Shown one piece after another: positions 36,677-46,289 of a DNA stretch of 64,000 nt. Positions within the stretch are counted from its first letter, which is position 1. Each line of letters begins with the position of its first letter. Both the position numbers and the translations under genes were made by a program. Source of the stretch: DATAQC01 sp038238185 (GTDB lineage: Bacteria; Actinomycetota; Acidimicrobiia; Acidimicrobiales; AC-14); assembly GCA_038238185.1 (NCBI GenBank), contig JBBRXY010000002.1:16247-80246 (forward strand), in the 5' to 3' direction. The notes below the pieces were generated by a model that saw nothing but the letters and a program-made list of their open reading frames with translations, was not told the origin of the DNA and did not search any database.

Positions 36677-37135
36677 TCAATGCGCCAGCCAGGCGTCGGG
36701 GTCGGTGGTGAGGCGGGTGACGTCGGAGGGGAACTCACCGGTGACGATGTCGGCGAGGGTGACGTGCTCCAGGACCGCCCGTAGTCCGGCCCGGACGGCC
36801 ACCCACACGTCCTGGAGGTGTTCGGCCGGCCCCTCGTAGATCGCCGCTTCGGGGCGGAGGCCACGCACCTCGGCCAGCGGCCCCTCCAACGCCCGTATGA
36901 CCTCGGCCGCGGTGATCAACTCGGCGGGGCGGCCCAGTCGGTAGCCGCCGCCAGCGCCCCGCTGGCTGGTGACCAATCCGATGCGCTTGAGGTCGACGAG
37001 AATGTTCTCGAGGAACTTCAGGGGAAGGTGCTGGCTGCCGGCCAGGACGTCGGCCGTGATGGGTTGGCCCTCGGGCTCCCCGGCGAGGGTGAGCAGGGCA
37101 CGCAGGGCGTAGTCCGCCTTCGCCGAGATGTGCAC
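36677..37135 (-). CDS. Rrf2 family transcriptional regulator
   Basis: The 152-residue protein has the Rrf2 N-terminus (MHISAKADYALRALLTLA) and winged helix (PLKFLENILVDLKRIGLVTSQRGAGGGYRLGRP). The three-Cys cluster of IscR/NsrR is absent, and there is no cysteine at all, so it is not an Fe-S sensor of the usual kind. The start is ATG 37135. The target is unknown; no divergent gene is intact, since the region upstream carries an ABC transporter fragment. Confidence 0.88.
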   Translation of the reverse strand: MHISAKADYALRALLTLAGEPEGQPITADVLAGSQHLPLKFLENILVDLKRIGLVTSQRGAGGGYRLGRPAELITAAEVIRALEGPLAEVRGLRPEAAIYEGPAEHLQDVWVAVRAGLRAVLEHVTLADIVTGEFPSDVTRLTTDPDAWLAH

Positions 37136-37225
37136 GGGCCCATTCTGGCGGCTGGACCGAGGTGGGTGGTGTTGTCAGGCCGACGGTACCATCGGCCGGA
37201 GGTTGATCACCGAGCCGGGAGCGAG

Positions 37226-37319
37226 CGTGAGTCGGGGTTCTCCAGCCGGCGATCATCCGCAACAGCGTGGACTTGCCGCCCGCGCTCGGACCGAGCAGAG
37301 CGGTCAGCGATCCTGGGAC
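37226..37319 (-). pseudogene. ABC transporter ATPase fragment (Walker A only)
   Basis: On the minus strand the frame reads GSLTALLGPSAGGKSTLLRM followed by IAGWRTPTH, the start of an ABC ATPase including Walker A. No Walker B, signature or downstream domain follows, since the Rrf2 gene begins at 37135. It is a truncated remnant about 30 codons long. Confidence 0.8.
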
Positions 37320-37355
37320 CCGATGGGCTCCGGCCGGGGGGCCTAGGGTCGGCCT

Positions 37356-38312
37356 GTGGGCACCCGGTCGTCACTCGCCCTCACGGCGATCCTCCTCGTC
37401 GCCGCTGCCTGCGGTGGTGCGTCCGACCGTCCTGCGGCGCCGGCACCGGTCACTCCTGCGGTGCAGCCGGCCCTGGCCGACCAGGCCGCCGGCCAAGCGG
37501 AGTGCGGCACCCGCCCGGCGCCGCCATCGACCTACCAACACGTGGTGTGGATCTTCATGGAGAACCACAAGTACGACCAGGTGATCGGCAACGCCGGCGC
37601 GCCCTTCGAGACGGCCCTGGCCCACCGGTGCGGCACCGCCACCGCCTACGCGAGCGTGGGGAGCCCGTCCATGCCGAACTACATCGGAGCCACCTCGGGC
37701 GACACCCACGGCATCCACGACGACGACCCGCCCGCCGTCCACCCCCTCACGGCCGACAACCTGTTCCGCCAGGTCCGGGCATCGGGCCGCCAGGCCCTCA
37801 GCTACCAGGAGGCCATGCCCGCCAACTGCGCCCTCGACCCCAAGGGCAACTACGCCTCCAAGCACAACCCGGCGGCTTACTACGCCGGCCCGGAGGATCG
37901 GGCCGCGTGCAAGACCGACAACGTGGCCCTCGGAACGCCGACGAGCGGAGCCCTGGCCGACGCCCTCGACCACGACATCCTTCCCGCGTTCTCGTTCATC
38001 ACCCCGGACCTCTGCAACGACACCCATAACTGCGGGGTGACGACCGGCGACAAGTGGCTGCAGTCATGGATCCCCAAGCTGGTGGCCAGCAGCGCCTACC
38101 GGTCGGGAACCACGGCGATCTTCGTGGCCTGGGACGAGTACACGCCCATGCCGTCGATCGTGATCAGCCCCAGCACCCCGACCGGCTCGGTGTCGGACAG
38201 CCCCGTCGACCACTTCTCCCTGTTACGAACCACCGAGGAGCTGTTGGCGATCCCCGACTTCCTCGGTCGGGCGGCACAGGCCCCGAGCATGCGTCAGGCG
38301 TTCCGGCTGTGA
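37356..38312 (+). CDS. Phosphoesterase family lipoprotein (acid phosphatase/phospholipase C-like)
   Basis: The signal peptide has a lipobox (LLVAAACGG), so the 318-residue protein is membrane-anchored outside. The catalytic core follows the phosphoesterase (PF04185-type) pattern: VVWIFMENHKYDQVIGN, GSPSMPNYIGATSGDTHGI, PAFSFITPDLCNDTHNCG and IFVAWDEY. The Asn-His, Asp and Glu residues are the probable metal/nucleophile network. It is preceded by the ABC ATPase fragment and starts at GTG 37356. The physiological substrate is not predictable. Confidence 0.87.
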   Translation: MGTRSSLALTAILLVAAACGGASDRPAAPAPVTPAVQPALADQAAGQAECGTRPAPPSTYQHVVWIFMENHKYDQVIGNAGAPFETALAHRCGTATAYASVGSPSMPNYIGATSGDTHGIHDDDPPAVHPLTADNLFRQVRASGRQALSYQEAMPANCALDPKGNYASKHNPAAYYAGPEDRAACKTDNVALGTPTSGALADALDHDILPAFSFITPDLCNDTHNCGVTTGDKWLQSWIPKLVASSAYRSGTTAIFVAWDEYTPMPSIVISPSTPTGSVSDSPVDHFSLLRTTEELLAIPDFLGRAAQAPSMRQAFRL

Positions 38313-38334
38313 TGTCGAGGCGAGAGGCGGGCGC

Positions 38335-38640
38335 TCAGCGGCCCAGCCTGACCCCCATGGCGTCGAGCGGCATGACCGGCGCCTGAGCGTCGATCGCCGG
38401 ATCGTCGAGGCTCATGCGCCATGGCGGAGGACCGGCATTGGTGTCGAGAGGAGCGTGCAGGACCCCGCGCACCAGGGCACAGCCGGCGTCGGGGTCGAAG
38501 CCGGTGGACAACAGCTCCAACCACCACGGCGAGTGACGGGCGCCGGCGTGCCGGCGGGCACCTGAGCCACACACTCGGAGCCACGCAGAGGGAACCGCCA
38601 GGCCACGATGGCGCCGAACGGCCATGCCGGCCGTCCGATC
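38335..38640 (-). pseudogene. C-terminal fragment of an unknown gene cut by Tn3 element
   Basis: The minus-strand frame ends with a natural-looking segment (SPWWLELLSTGFDPDAG, VRGVLHAPLDTNAGPPPWRM, LDAMGVRLGR and stop). Its upstream side meets the left inverted repeat of the Tn3-family element at 38642. I do not recognise the family. It is most simply a gene truncated by insertion; I did not find its N-terminal part on the far side. Confidence 0.4.
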
Positions 38641-38641
38641 T

Positions 38642-41600
38642 GGCCTCGCGCTCGGGTCCGTGTCACCAGCCGCAAAGTAGGGATGCCGCCTCAGGGCTGA
38701 TCTCGTCGAAGCTCCTGGCCGCGGTCGTGTGGGCATCCACCGTTGTTCTCGTGCCTGGGAGTACGTTCGCCTTGGCCGGGCCTGAGTCGTAGCCGACTGC
38801 TGGGGTTCCCGGCACTTCCCCAACGCCACGATGTCAACGTGCGACGACAGAGGGGGCCGAAGGTGCGGCGTGATTGGGAACCGGAGGAGCTGATCGACTG
38901 CTGGACCCTGGTCGATGAGGACTGGGCCCTGGTGGCCAACAAGAGCGGACCGACCCGGCTCGGGTTCGCGGTGCTGCTGAAGTTCTTCGAGCTGGAAGGG
39001 CGGTTTCCTCGGCACGGCGGCGAGGTGCCCAAGCCAGCCCTGGGCTATCTCGCCAGCCAACTCAAGGTGCCGGCGGTTGCGTTCGCCGACTACGGGTGGA
39101 CGGGCCGCACAATCGAGTACCACCGGGCCCAGATCTGCAACGCCCTGGGTTTTCGAGAGGCCACCGTGGGTGACGAGGATGAGCTCACCCGGTGGCTGGC
39201 CGCCGAGGTCTGCCCGCTGGAGCTGTCCGATGAGCGCCGGCGGGAGGCGCTGGTGGCCCGGTGCCGGGCCAAGCGGATCGAGCCGCCCGCCCCTAGCCGG
39301 ATCGAGCGGGTTCTCGGCCGCGCCCAGGAGGCCTTCGATCGCCACTTCACTGCCCGTACCGTGAACCGCCTGCCGGGGAAGAAGCGATCGCCCGTCTGGA
39401 GGAGCTGGTGGCTGCCGACGGCGACGGCCCGGGCCTGCTGGGCGAGCTGAAGGCGGACCCCGGCCGGCTCGGGCTCGAAACCCTGCTTCGAGAGCTGGAC
39501 AAGCTCCAGCAGGTGCGCGCCGTCGGCCTGCCCGCTGAGCTGTTCGCCGGCGTGTCCGACAAGGTGGTCGCGGCCTGGCGAGCCCGGGCCGCCCGCTGCT
39601 ACCCATCGGACCTGCGGGACTCCCCCACGCCGGTGCGCCTCAGTCTGTTGGCGGCGCTGTGCTGGACCCGCAGCGCGGAGATCACCGACGGCCTCGTGGA
39701 GCTGCTCGTGGCGTTGGTGCATCGCATCGGCACCCGGGCCGAGCGGCGGGTCGAGGGCGAGCTGTTCGGGGACCTGCGCCGGGTCCGGGGCAAAGACCGG
39801 ATCCTGGTGGCGTTGGCGAAGGCGGCGATCGCCCGCCCCGACGACACCGTGCGCCAGGTGCTGTACCCCGTCGTCGGCGAGGCCACGTTGCGCGACCTGG
39901 TGCGCGAGGGGGAGGCGAACGAAGATGCCTTCCGCCAACGTGTTCGCGCCGTGTTGGCCTCGTCGTATTCGACCCACTACCGACCGCATGCTCCCCAAAC
40001 TGCTCGCCACCTTGGTGTTCCGGTGCAACAACACCGCCTGGCGTCCGGTGATCGACGGCCTCGAGCTGATCGGCCGGTGGTCGGCTCGACCGGAGGCGCA
40101 ACGCCACTACAGCCCCGACGACAAGGTTCCCCTCGACGGCGTCGTGCCTGCGGCCTGGCGGGACGCCGTCGTCGACGAGTTGGGCCGGGTAGCCCAAATC
40201 CCCCACGAGCTGTGCGTGTTGCGGGCGTTGCGAGAGGCGATCCGCCGTCGGGACGTGTGGGTGGTGGGTGCCCATCGCTGGGGCAACCCCGACGACGACC
40301 TACCCGCCGACTTCGAGGCCAACCGCGACGTCCACTACGCCGCCATACGCCAGCCCCTCGACCCCAAGGCGTTCGTCGCCGGGCTCCAGCGCCGGCTCGC
40401 CGAGTCGCTGAGCGGCCTCGACGCCGCTCTGGCCGGCGGGGCCACGGGTGGCGTGGCCATCACCACTCGCAGAGGCGAGCCGTGGATCAGCGTCCCCGCC
40501 CTCACGTCCTTGGCCGAGCCGGTCAACCTGGCCGCCCTCAAAGGTGAGGTCGAGCAACGCTGGGGCACCCTCGAGCTGTTGGACGTGCTCAAAGACGCCG
40601 ACCATCTCAGGGCTTCACCAACGAGTTCGCCTCGGTGGCGTCGCGCGAGGTGCTCGACCGCGCCACGCTGCGCCGACGCCTGCTGATCGTGTTGTTCGCC
40701 CTCGGGACCAACATGGGCATCCGCCACGTCGTCGACGCCGCCGGCGGTGACGCCACCGGCGACACCGAGGCGACCCTGCGCCGGGTGCGGCGGCTGTGGG
40801 TCAACCGGGAGAACCTGCGTCGGGCGACCACCAGGCTGGTCAACGCCACCCTGGCCGAGCGCGACCATGCCTGGTGGGGCGACGGGACGGCGTGTGCGTC
40901 GGATTCCAAGAAGTTCGGCTCGTGGTCATCGAACTTCATGACCGAGTACCACGTCCGCTACGGAGGGCACGGGGTGATGATCTACTGGCACGTCGAGCGC
41001 CGCAGCGTGTGCATCTACTCCCAGCTCAAGACCTGCTCGGCCTCGGAGGTAGCCGCCATGCTCGAAGGGGTGCTGCACCACTGCACCTCGGCGGAGGGTC
41101 GACCGCAACTACGTCGACACCCACGGCGCCTCGATCGTCGGCTTCGCCTTCTCCTATCTGCTCGGCTTCAGCCTGCTGCCCCGGCTGAAGAACATCGGCG
41201 CCGCCCGCCTGAGCCGCCCGGGCGCCGGCCACGACCGAGCGTGGGACCGCCTGGACCCGGTCATGACCAACCGGGCCATCGACTGGGAGCTGATCGCCCG
41301 CCACCGCTCTGCGTCTGGGCACTGCCGAGGCCGACCAGATGCTGCGCCGCTTCACCCGGGGCGGTCCCAAGCACCCGACCTACCAGGCGCTGGAGGAACT
41401 GGGAAAGGCGGTGCGCACCGCCTTCATCGCCGACTACCTGGCCTCGCAGGGCCTGCGCCGGGAGATCCACCAGGGCCTACAGGTGGTCGAGAACTGGAAC
41501 AGTGCCAACGCCACCTTGTACTACGGCAAGGACGGCGACCTGGCCGGCCCCGACCGTGAGCACCAAGAGGTGTCCATGCTCGCCCTAGACCTGCTCCAGG

Positions 41601-41863
41601 CTGCCCTGGTGCACGTCAACACGATCATGGTTTAGGGCGTCCTCGCTGACCGGGCATGGGGGGCTCGCCTCACCGACGAGGACCGCCGCGGTCTGAGCCC
41701 GCTGTTCTGGGCTCACGTCAACCCCTAGGGGAAGTTCACTCTGGACATGGATAGCCACCTCGACTTGGAGCTTGCGCCCGTTGCGTGAGGTTCTCTGCGG
41801 CGGTGACGCCTCGGACTGGGGTCTCTACTTTGCGGCTGGTGACACGAACCCGAGCGCGGGGCC
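38642..41863 (+). mobile_element. Degenerate Tn3-family transposon
   Basis: Terminal inverted repeats of 38 bp lie at 38642-38679 and 41826-41863, differing at about two positions. Both share the inner end GTCACCAGCCGCAAAGTA. Between them is a single transposase gene on the plus strand, broken by frameshifts and stops. No resolvase or cargo gene is recognisable. The 5-bp flanks differ (GATCT versus TTATC), so no target duplication remains. Confidence 0.9.
38839..41788 (+). pseudogene. tnpA: Tn3-family transposase (TnpA), inactivated
   Basis: The translated pieces cover the whole transposase. The N-terminal DUF4158 region is VRRDWEPEELIDCWTLVD...GFAVLLKFFELEGRFP. A middle region follows (LPKLLATLVFRCNNTAWRPV), then the catalytic domain with WWGDGTACASDSKKFG and VENWNSANATLYYGKDGD. 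The 3-prime end has HVNTIMV then TAG (41633) and SPLFWAHVNP then TAG. Frameshifts are near 39370, 39990, 40620, 41095 and 41320. The natural stop is TGA at 41786. The element can only move if helped in trans. Confidence 0.9.
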
Positions 41864-42001
41864 TTATCGCGTGGCGGGCCACCCGCCTGGCCGGGGCCCT
41901 GGGCGCCCTCGACTTCTCCGGGCCGATCACACGCCAGGGCGCAATCGGTTCGGGCGACGCACTGATCCGCACCATGCGCCTGGTCGCCGCCGCCCTGTCC
42001 G

Positions 42002-42141
42002 GGCCCAGTACTCCCGAACGTGTTCCCAGGGGCAAAGTAGATCCGACGCCCAGGTGTTTGCCGGCGCGAGGCCAAGATGGAGGTGGTCCATTTCGAGGCG
42101 GAACGAGCCGTAGGGGTTCACGTGGGTCCAGAACAGTGGGG
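42002..42141 (-). mobile_element. End of a second Tn3-family element with transposase C-terminus
   Basis: A 38-bp repeat (42002-42039) resembles the first element's inverted repeat (GGCC start, CGTGT, GCAAAGTA end) but is divergent. Next to it, on the minus strand, is a transposase tail: LTPLFWTHVNPYGSFRLEM then DHLHLGLAP. The other end is missing, so the element is truncated, possibly by the LuxR pseudogene junction. Confidence 0.8.
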
Positions 42142-42154
42142 TGAGGGCTGATGA

Positions 42155-42545
42155 CTGTCGCTGAGCGCGGCCGACCGCGCCGATGAAGCCGGGTCCCCGG
42201 TCGAGGCCGCCCGGTGCAGGATCATCGCCGGGCGATCACTGGCCCAGGCCGGAGAGCGGGACCGCGCTGTCGCCCTGCTCGAACACGCCAGAGGAGCGGC
42301 TCACCGTCAGCGGAGCCTTCGGCTTCCGGAATCAGGCCACGAAGGAATCGCGCCGCCTGGGCAAGCGGGTCACCCGTCGGTCCGGGCGGGTGCGGCTCGC
42401 GGACGGCCTGCGGGCGCTCACCGAGCGCGAGCGCGAGCTCGCCGACCTGGTGGCCCAGGGCAAGACGAACCGGCAGGTCGCCGCCGCCTCCTACCTCAGC
42501 GAGAAGACCGTCGAGCGGCACCTCTCGCACGTCTACGCCGAGGAT
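42155..42545 (+). pseudogene. LuxR-family regulator C-terminal fragment, frameshifted
   Basis: The first frame (SAADRADEAGSPVEAARC, LAQAGERDRAVALLEHA) is the end of a TPR domain. After a frameshift near 42295 the second frame gives FGFRNQATKESRRLGKRV and a full HTH (LTERERELADLVAQGKTNRQ, LSEKTVERHLSHVYA). The N-terminal ATPase part is absent and the end runs into unrelated sequence, so the piece is dead. Confidence 0.85.
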
Positions 42546-42639
42546 GGTTCTCCGTCACGACGACATGCCTGCGCCCGAAAGGGGGTGCAGGCATGTCGCA
42601 GTTCTCGGTTGTGTTGCGTGTCGACCAGCGGGTCGCTCG

Positions 42640-44574
42640 CTACGCCCCCACGGGCTTTCCGATCGGCACATCACCGGCGCCGCCCCAGAGGATGGCGGTG
42701 GTGCCGCCGCCGCCGCTGAGCTGGGTGTACCAGGTGCCCGCGGCCGGCCGGAACACGGCCACGTCGGTCTTGCCGTCGCCGTTGTAGTCGCCGGGCACGG
42801 CGACGTCGCCGTTGGCCCCCCAAGCGGTGGCGATGGAGGCGCCGCTGTTGGCCAGGTACCAGATGCCGGTCGAGGGACGGAACACGGCGAGATCGGTCAG
42901 TCCGTCACCGTTGTAGTCGCCGGGGACGGCGACATCGCCGCTGGCCCCCCACGACGAGGCGGTGGTGGAGCCGCCGCTCATGGCGAGGTACCAGGTGCCC
43001 GTCGACGGCCGGAACACCCCGACATCGGTCTTGGCGTCGCCGTTGTAGTCGCCCGGGACGGCGATGTCACCGTTGCCTCCCCAGGCGGTGGTGGTGGTTC
43101 CCCCGCTGCTGTTGCGGATGTACCAGATGCCCGTCGAGGGACGGAACACGGCAATGTCGGTCTTGGCGTCGCCGTCGTAGTCGCCGGGCACGGCGACGTC
43201 ACCGCTGGCACCCCAGGCAGTGATGGTGGTTCCCCCGCCGCTGTTGGCGATGTACCAGGTGCCCGTCGAGGGCCGGAACACGGCACGGTCGGTCTTGTCG
43301 TCGCCGTTGTAGTCGCCCGGTGCGGCGATGTCCCCGTTGGTGCCCCAGGGGGCAACGGTGGTTCCCCCGCCGCTGTTCTTGATGTACCAGGTGCCCGTCG
43401 ACGGCCTGAACACGGCGACGTCGGAGGTGCCGTCTCCGTCGAAGTCGCTCGGGGTGGGAACGGCCTTGATCGCCACGACCAGCCCTCGGTTCAGATCTGT
43501 GCCCACTACCTCGCAGGCAGTGACGCTCGGGCAGGCCACGTCGCTGAGCACATAGGTCCCGGTGACCACCTTGGAGGGTCCCGGGGTGCCGTTGGTGATC
43601 GGCGTGACCACGCCCAACCTGCCGCCAGTGGGGGCGGGGCCGCTGCCGACCGCCTCGCAGGTCGTGGCCCGGGGGCAGGCCACCGCGAGGAGCTGGTAGG
43701 AGGCAGCGACCACCGAGACCGCACCGGCAGCGCCGTTGGCGATGGGCACGACCACACCCTGAAACGACGAGTTGTCGCCCACCGCCACACACGCGGTGGC
43801 GCTCGAGCAGCCGACGCCGTTGAGATGGTCGGTCCCGGGCACGAGTTGGACCGTGCCGGGGGTGCCGTTCGTGATCGGCATCACCACGCCCCCGGAAGTG
43901 TCTTCGTTTCGCCCGACGGCGACGCAGGTGGTGGCGCTGGGGCAGGCCACACCATGGAGGTTTGCGTTGCTACCGACCAGCTGGGCGGCGCCCGCGATGC
44001 CGTTGGTGATGGGGACGATCAACCCCTGGAACCCAAATCTGTTGCCCACTGCCGCACAGGTGGTGGCGCTGGAGCAGGCCACGTCGTAAAGATTCCCGGT
44101 TCCCGAAACCACCTGGACCGGGCCCGGGAAGCCGTTGGTGAGTGCCACGACGATGCCTTGATCGGAGGCGTTCTGGCCTACCGCCACGCAGAACGTGGCG
44201 CTTGCGCACGCCATTCCGTACAACACGCTGCTGGAATCGACGATCTGGGCCGCGCCGGGCGCGCCGCCGGTGATGGATGCCACCACGCCCCTTCTCACGA
44301 GAGCCGCAGACAGGCTGTGACCTGCGAGCTGGCAGGTCGTGGCATCGATACAGGCAATGGCCCCGATGCCGTTGGAGCCGACGACCTCCTGGACAACGCT
44401 GGTGGTCGTGGTGGCCGAAGCTGGTGAGGCGGCCGAGAGCCCCAGTGGGACCAGTAGTGCGCAGCTCAGGGCCAGCGCCACCAGCCGCAGAAGGCTCCGT
44501 GCCGGCCGATGGGGTTGCCACCTTCGCTCCCCCAGGCTGAGGGGGGACAAGGCTGTGGCTTGGGTGCGCTTCAT
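42640..44574 (-). CDS. Secreted FG-GAP/VCBS repeat protein
   Basis: A signal peptide (about residues 1-51, ending SPASA) follows ATG 44574, which has an AAGGAG site 6 nt upstream. The middle holds about seven copies of a 43-residue unit with a paired-cysteine signature (ACPSATTCVAVG) and GVVVPITNG. The C-terminal third has about six units of about 48 residues, each with GDYNGDGKTDVAVFRPSTGTW, a calcium-binding-like loop of FG-GAP/VCBS proteins. Both types suggest beta-propeller folds. The protein is probably extracellular, in adhesion or polysaccharide contact, but function is unknown. Confidence 0.85.
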   Translation of the reverse strand: MKRTQATALSPLSLGERRWQPHRPARSLLRLVALALSCALLVPLGLSAASPASATTTTSVVQEVVGSNGIGAIACIDATTCQLAGHSLSAALVRRGVVASITGGAPGAAQIVDSSSVLYGMACASATFCVAVGQNASDQGIVVALTNGFPGPVQVVSGTGNLYDVACSSATTCAAVGNRFGFQGLIVPITNGIAGAAQLVGSNANLHGVACPSATTCVAVGRNEDTSGGVVMPITNGTPGTVQLVPGTDHLNGVGCSSATACVAVGDNSSFQGVVVPIANGAAGAVSVVAASYQLLAVACPRATTCEAVGSGPAPTGGRLGVVTPITNGTPGPSKVVTGTYVLSDVACPSVTACEVVGTDLNRGLVVAIKAVPTPSDFDGDGTSDVAVFRPSTGTWYIKNSGGGTTVAPWGTNGDIAAPGDYNGDDKTDRAVFRPSTGTWYIANSGGGTTITAWGASGDVAVPGDYDGDAKTDIAVFRPSTGIWYIRNSSGGTTTTAWGGNGDIAVPGDYNGDAKTDVGVFRPSTGTWYLAMSGGSTTASSWGASGDVAVPGDYNGDGLTDLAVFRPSTGIWYLANSGASIATAWGANGDVAVPGDYNGDGKTDVAVFRPAAGTWYTQLSGGGGTTAILWGGAGDVPIGKPVGA

Positions 44575-44838
44575 GACCGCTCCTTGATCAAATCGGCGAG
44601 GCCGACCCGCCGGCGAGTGGGGAGCGATTGGCGATTCGTTGTCAGCGTCGATTGTGGGCATTGCTGGTCACCTTTCCTCAGATCCGACAGATCCTGTGCT
44701 CGAAGCCGGCGTGGCTCTCACGGATGGGAAGCCACCGCTTGGAGGTATTTGCGTCGGTGGTCATCCTGACCGCCTGTCTTGGCGTGCACTTAAGGGATTC
44801 TTTAAGTCACCGCCAAGCAGGGCGGGGATCATGGGCTG

Positions 44839-45635
44839 ATGGAGACCGATGGCAACGGAGAACACGCTGGGCGCGTGCCCCTGTTGCTGCGCCCGTTGCC
44901 CTCCGACGCCGCCGACGTATCCGCTTGGGCTAGCGCCGACGTCGACGGCGTCACGGTCTTCGGCCTGTTCGACCCAGCCGAGGGTCCCGCTGGGTCGCCG
45001 GCGGCGACCGCGGTGATCGTTGCGGTCAACCCGACCGTCGAGCTCGGCGACGTTCAGCCTCCGACGGCGCTGGAGCGCGGCGTCCGCTCGGCCGAAGGCG
45101 TCGTGCTGCATGCAACCCTTGCCAATCCCGACGGCGCTAGCTTGACGCTGCTGGCCGCCGACGGTCGCCCACTGACCGACGCCTACGTCGGTTCGAGTGA
45201 TGGCGAGAAGAGCTTCGACTGGGTGCTCGCCCCGGCGAGCACCTACCTGCTGGTGGTGACCACCGATAACCACCCCAGTCCCTACTCGCTGTCGGTCGGG
45301 ATCGACGAATCGGTCGCATTGGTCGACGGCCGGGCGCAGGGCGAGCTACGGCGGCCGGACCAGGTGGCGGCGTTCCGCATCGACGACCGGCCGGGCAACG
45401 TCCTGTCCGTCCTTGTCTCGCCGCTCGGCAGTTCGACCCGCTGGTCCAAGTCGTCGAACCCGGTGGTGCCACGTTGATCAAGCACGACGGAAGCGGGCCC
45501 GGTCAGGACGAGAACTTCACCGTCCAGCTCCGGTCCGGCGGCCCACAACTGTTGGTTGTCAGCTCCGGCCGGGCCAACGAGATCGGCGCGGTCACCGTGT
45601 CGATCAGCCAGAGATCGGCTTCGCCACCCGGATAG
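44839..45635 (+). pseudogene. PPC-like domain protein, frameshifted
   Basis: The first frame, ATG 44839 to TGA at 45477, encodes about 195 natural residues (RPLPSDAADVSAWASADVDGV, STYLLVVTTDNHPSPYSLSV). From about 45425 the natural reading continues in another frame: QFDPLVQVVEPGGATLIKHD, FTVQLRSGGPQLLVVSS, ending at TAG 45633. The joined product has beta-sandwich PPC-like features but no signal peptide. One base change restores the frame, so a sequencing error is possible. The promoter side (44575-44838) shows no other gene. Confidence 0.65.
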
Positions 45636-45708
45636 ACGCGCCTGGCCGATGGCGGGTCGACCTCAGCCCCGAGGAGCCCGGAGGTTGGCGGGGAACTCTC
45701 CCGCCGGA

Positions 45709-46242
45709 TCAGCCCCGGCGGGAGAGCCCGGGAGCGCCGGGGACGGTGAAGCGCCACGGCAGCTCGGCTCCGGCGGTCAGGCCGATCCTTGCGGTGATTC
45801 CCGGCGCCGCGGGAGGTGGCGTGGCGTCGTCGATCACCGTCAAGTCATGGTCGGCGGTGACCAGGTCGGCACCGTCGAAGGTCCGGTCGATCCCGAAGGC
45901 CCGGCACAGCCGAGCGGGGCCGCGGCACAGGTCGCCGTCGCGACGCAGCCCCGGGTAGGCGGCGCGCATCTCGTCGAGGCCGCTCACCACGTCGAGACCC
46001 CGGAACAGCACGGCGGTGGCCGTCCCCTCGTCGCCGCACACCGCGTTGGCGCAGAAATGCATCCCGTAGGTGAAGTACACGTACAGGTGGCCGGGAGGAC
46101 CGAACATGGTGGCATTGCGCAGGGTCGGGCCCCGATAGGCGTGGCTGCCGGGATCGTCGGCGCCACAGTACGCCTCCACCTCCACGATGCGTCCCACCCG
46201 ATCGCCCCGGACCAGGAGCTTGTTCAGCATCTCGGGGGCCAC
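45709..46242 (-). CDS. DNA-3-methyladenine glycosylase (AAG/MPG family)
   Basis: The enzyme excises alkylated purines in base excision repair. The active-site region is IVEVEAYCGADDPGSHAYRG (catalytic Glu) and RNATMFGPPGHLYVYFTYGMHFCANAVCG, the family signature. Homology seems to continue upstream of GTG 46242 (SFFARDARAVAPEMLNKLL), so the true start may be CTG 46278 or CTG 46293, the latter overlapping the argH stop by CTGA. The gene follows argH closely and may be read through from the arginine operon. Confidence 0.9.
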   Translation of the reverse strand: MAPEMLNKLLVRGDRVGRIVEVEAYCGADDPGSHAYRGPTLRNATMFGPPGHLYVYFTYGMHFCANAVCGDEGTATAVLFRGLDVVSGLDEMRAAYPGLRRDGDLCRGPARLCRAFGIDRTFDGADLVTADHDLTVIDDATPPPAAPGITARIGLTAGAELPWRFTVPGAPGLSRRG

Positions 46243-46289
46243 GGCCCGGGCGTCGCGGGCGAAGAACGACCGGGGCAGGCCTTTCGAGC

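Noticed and set aside
41864..42001. Natural-looking plus-strand frame between the two Tn3 ends (RATRLAGALGALDFSG...)
   Set aside because: It is short, has no start or stop of its own and could not be assigned to any family; it is left as transposon-flanking debris.
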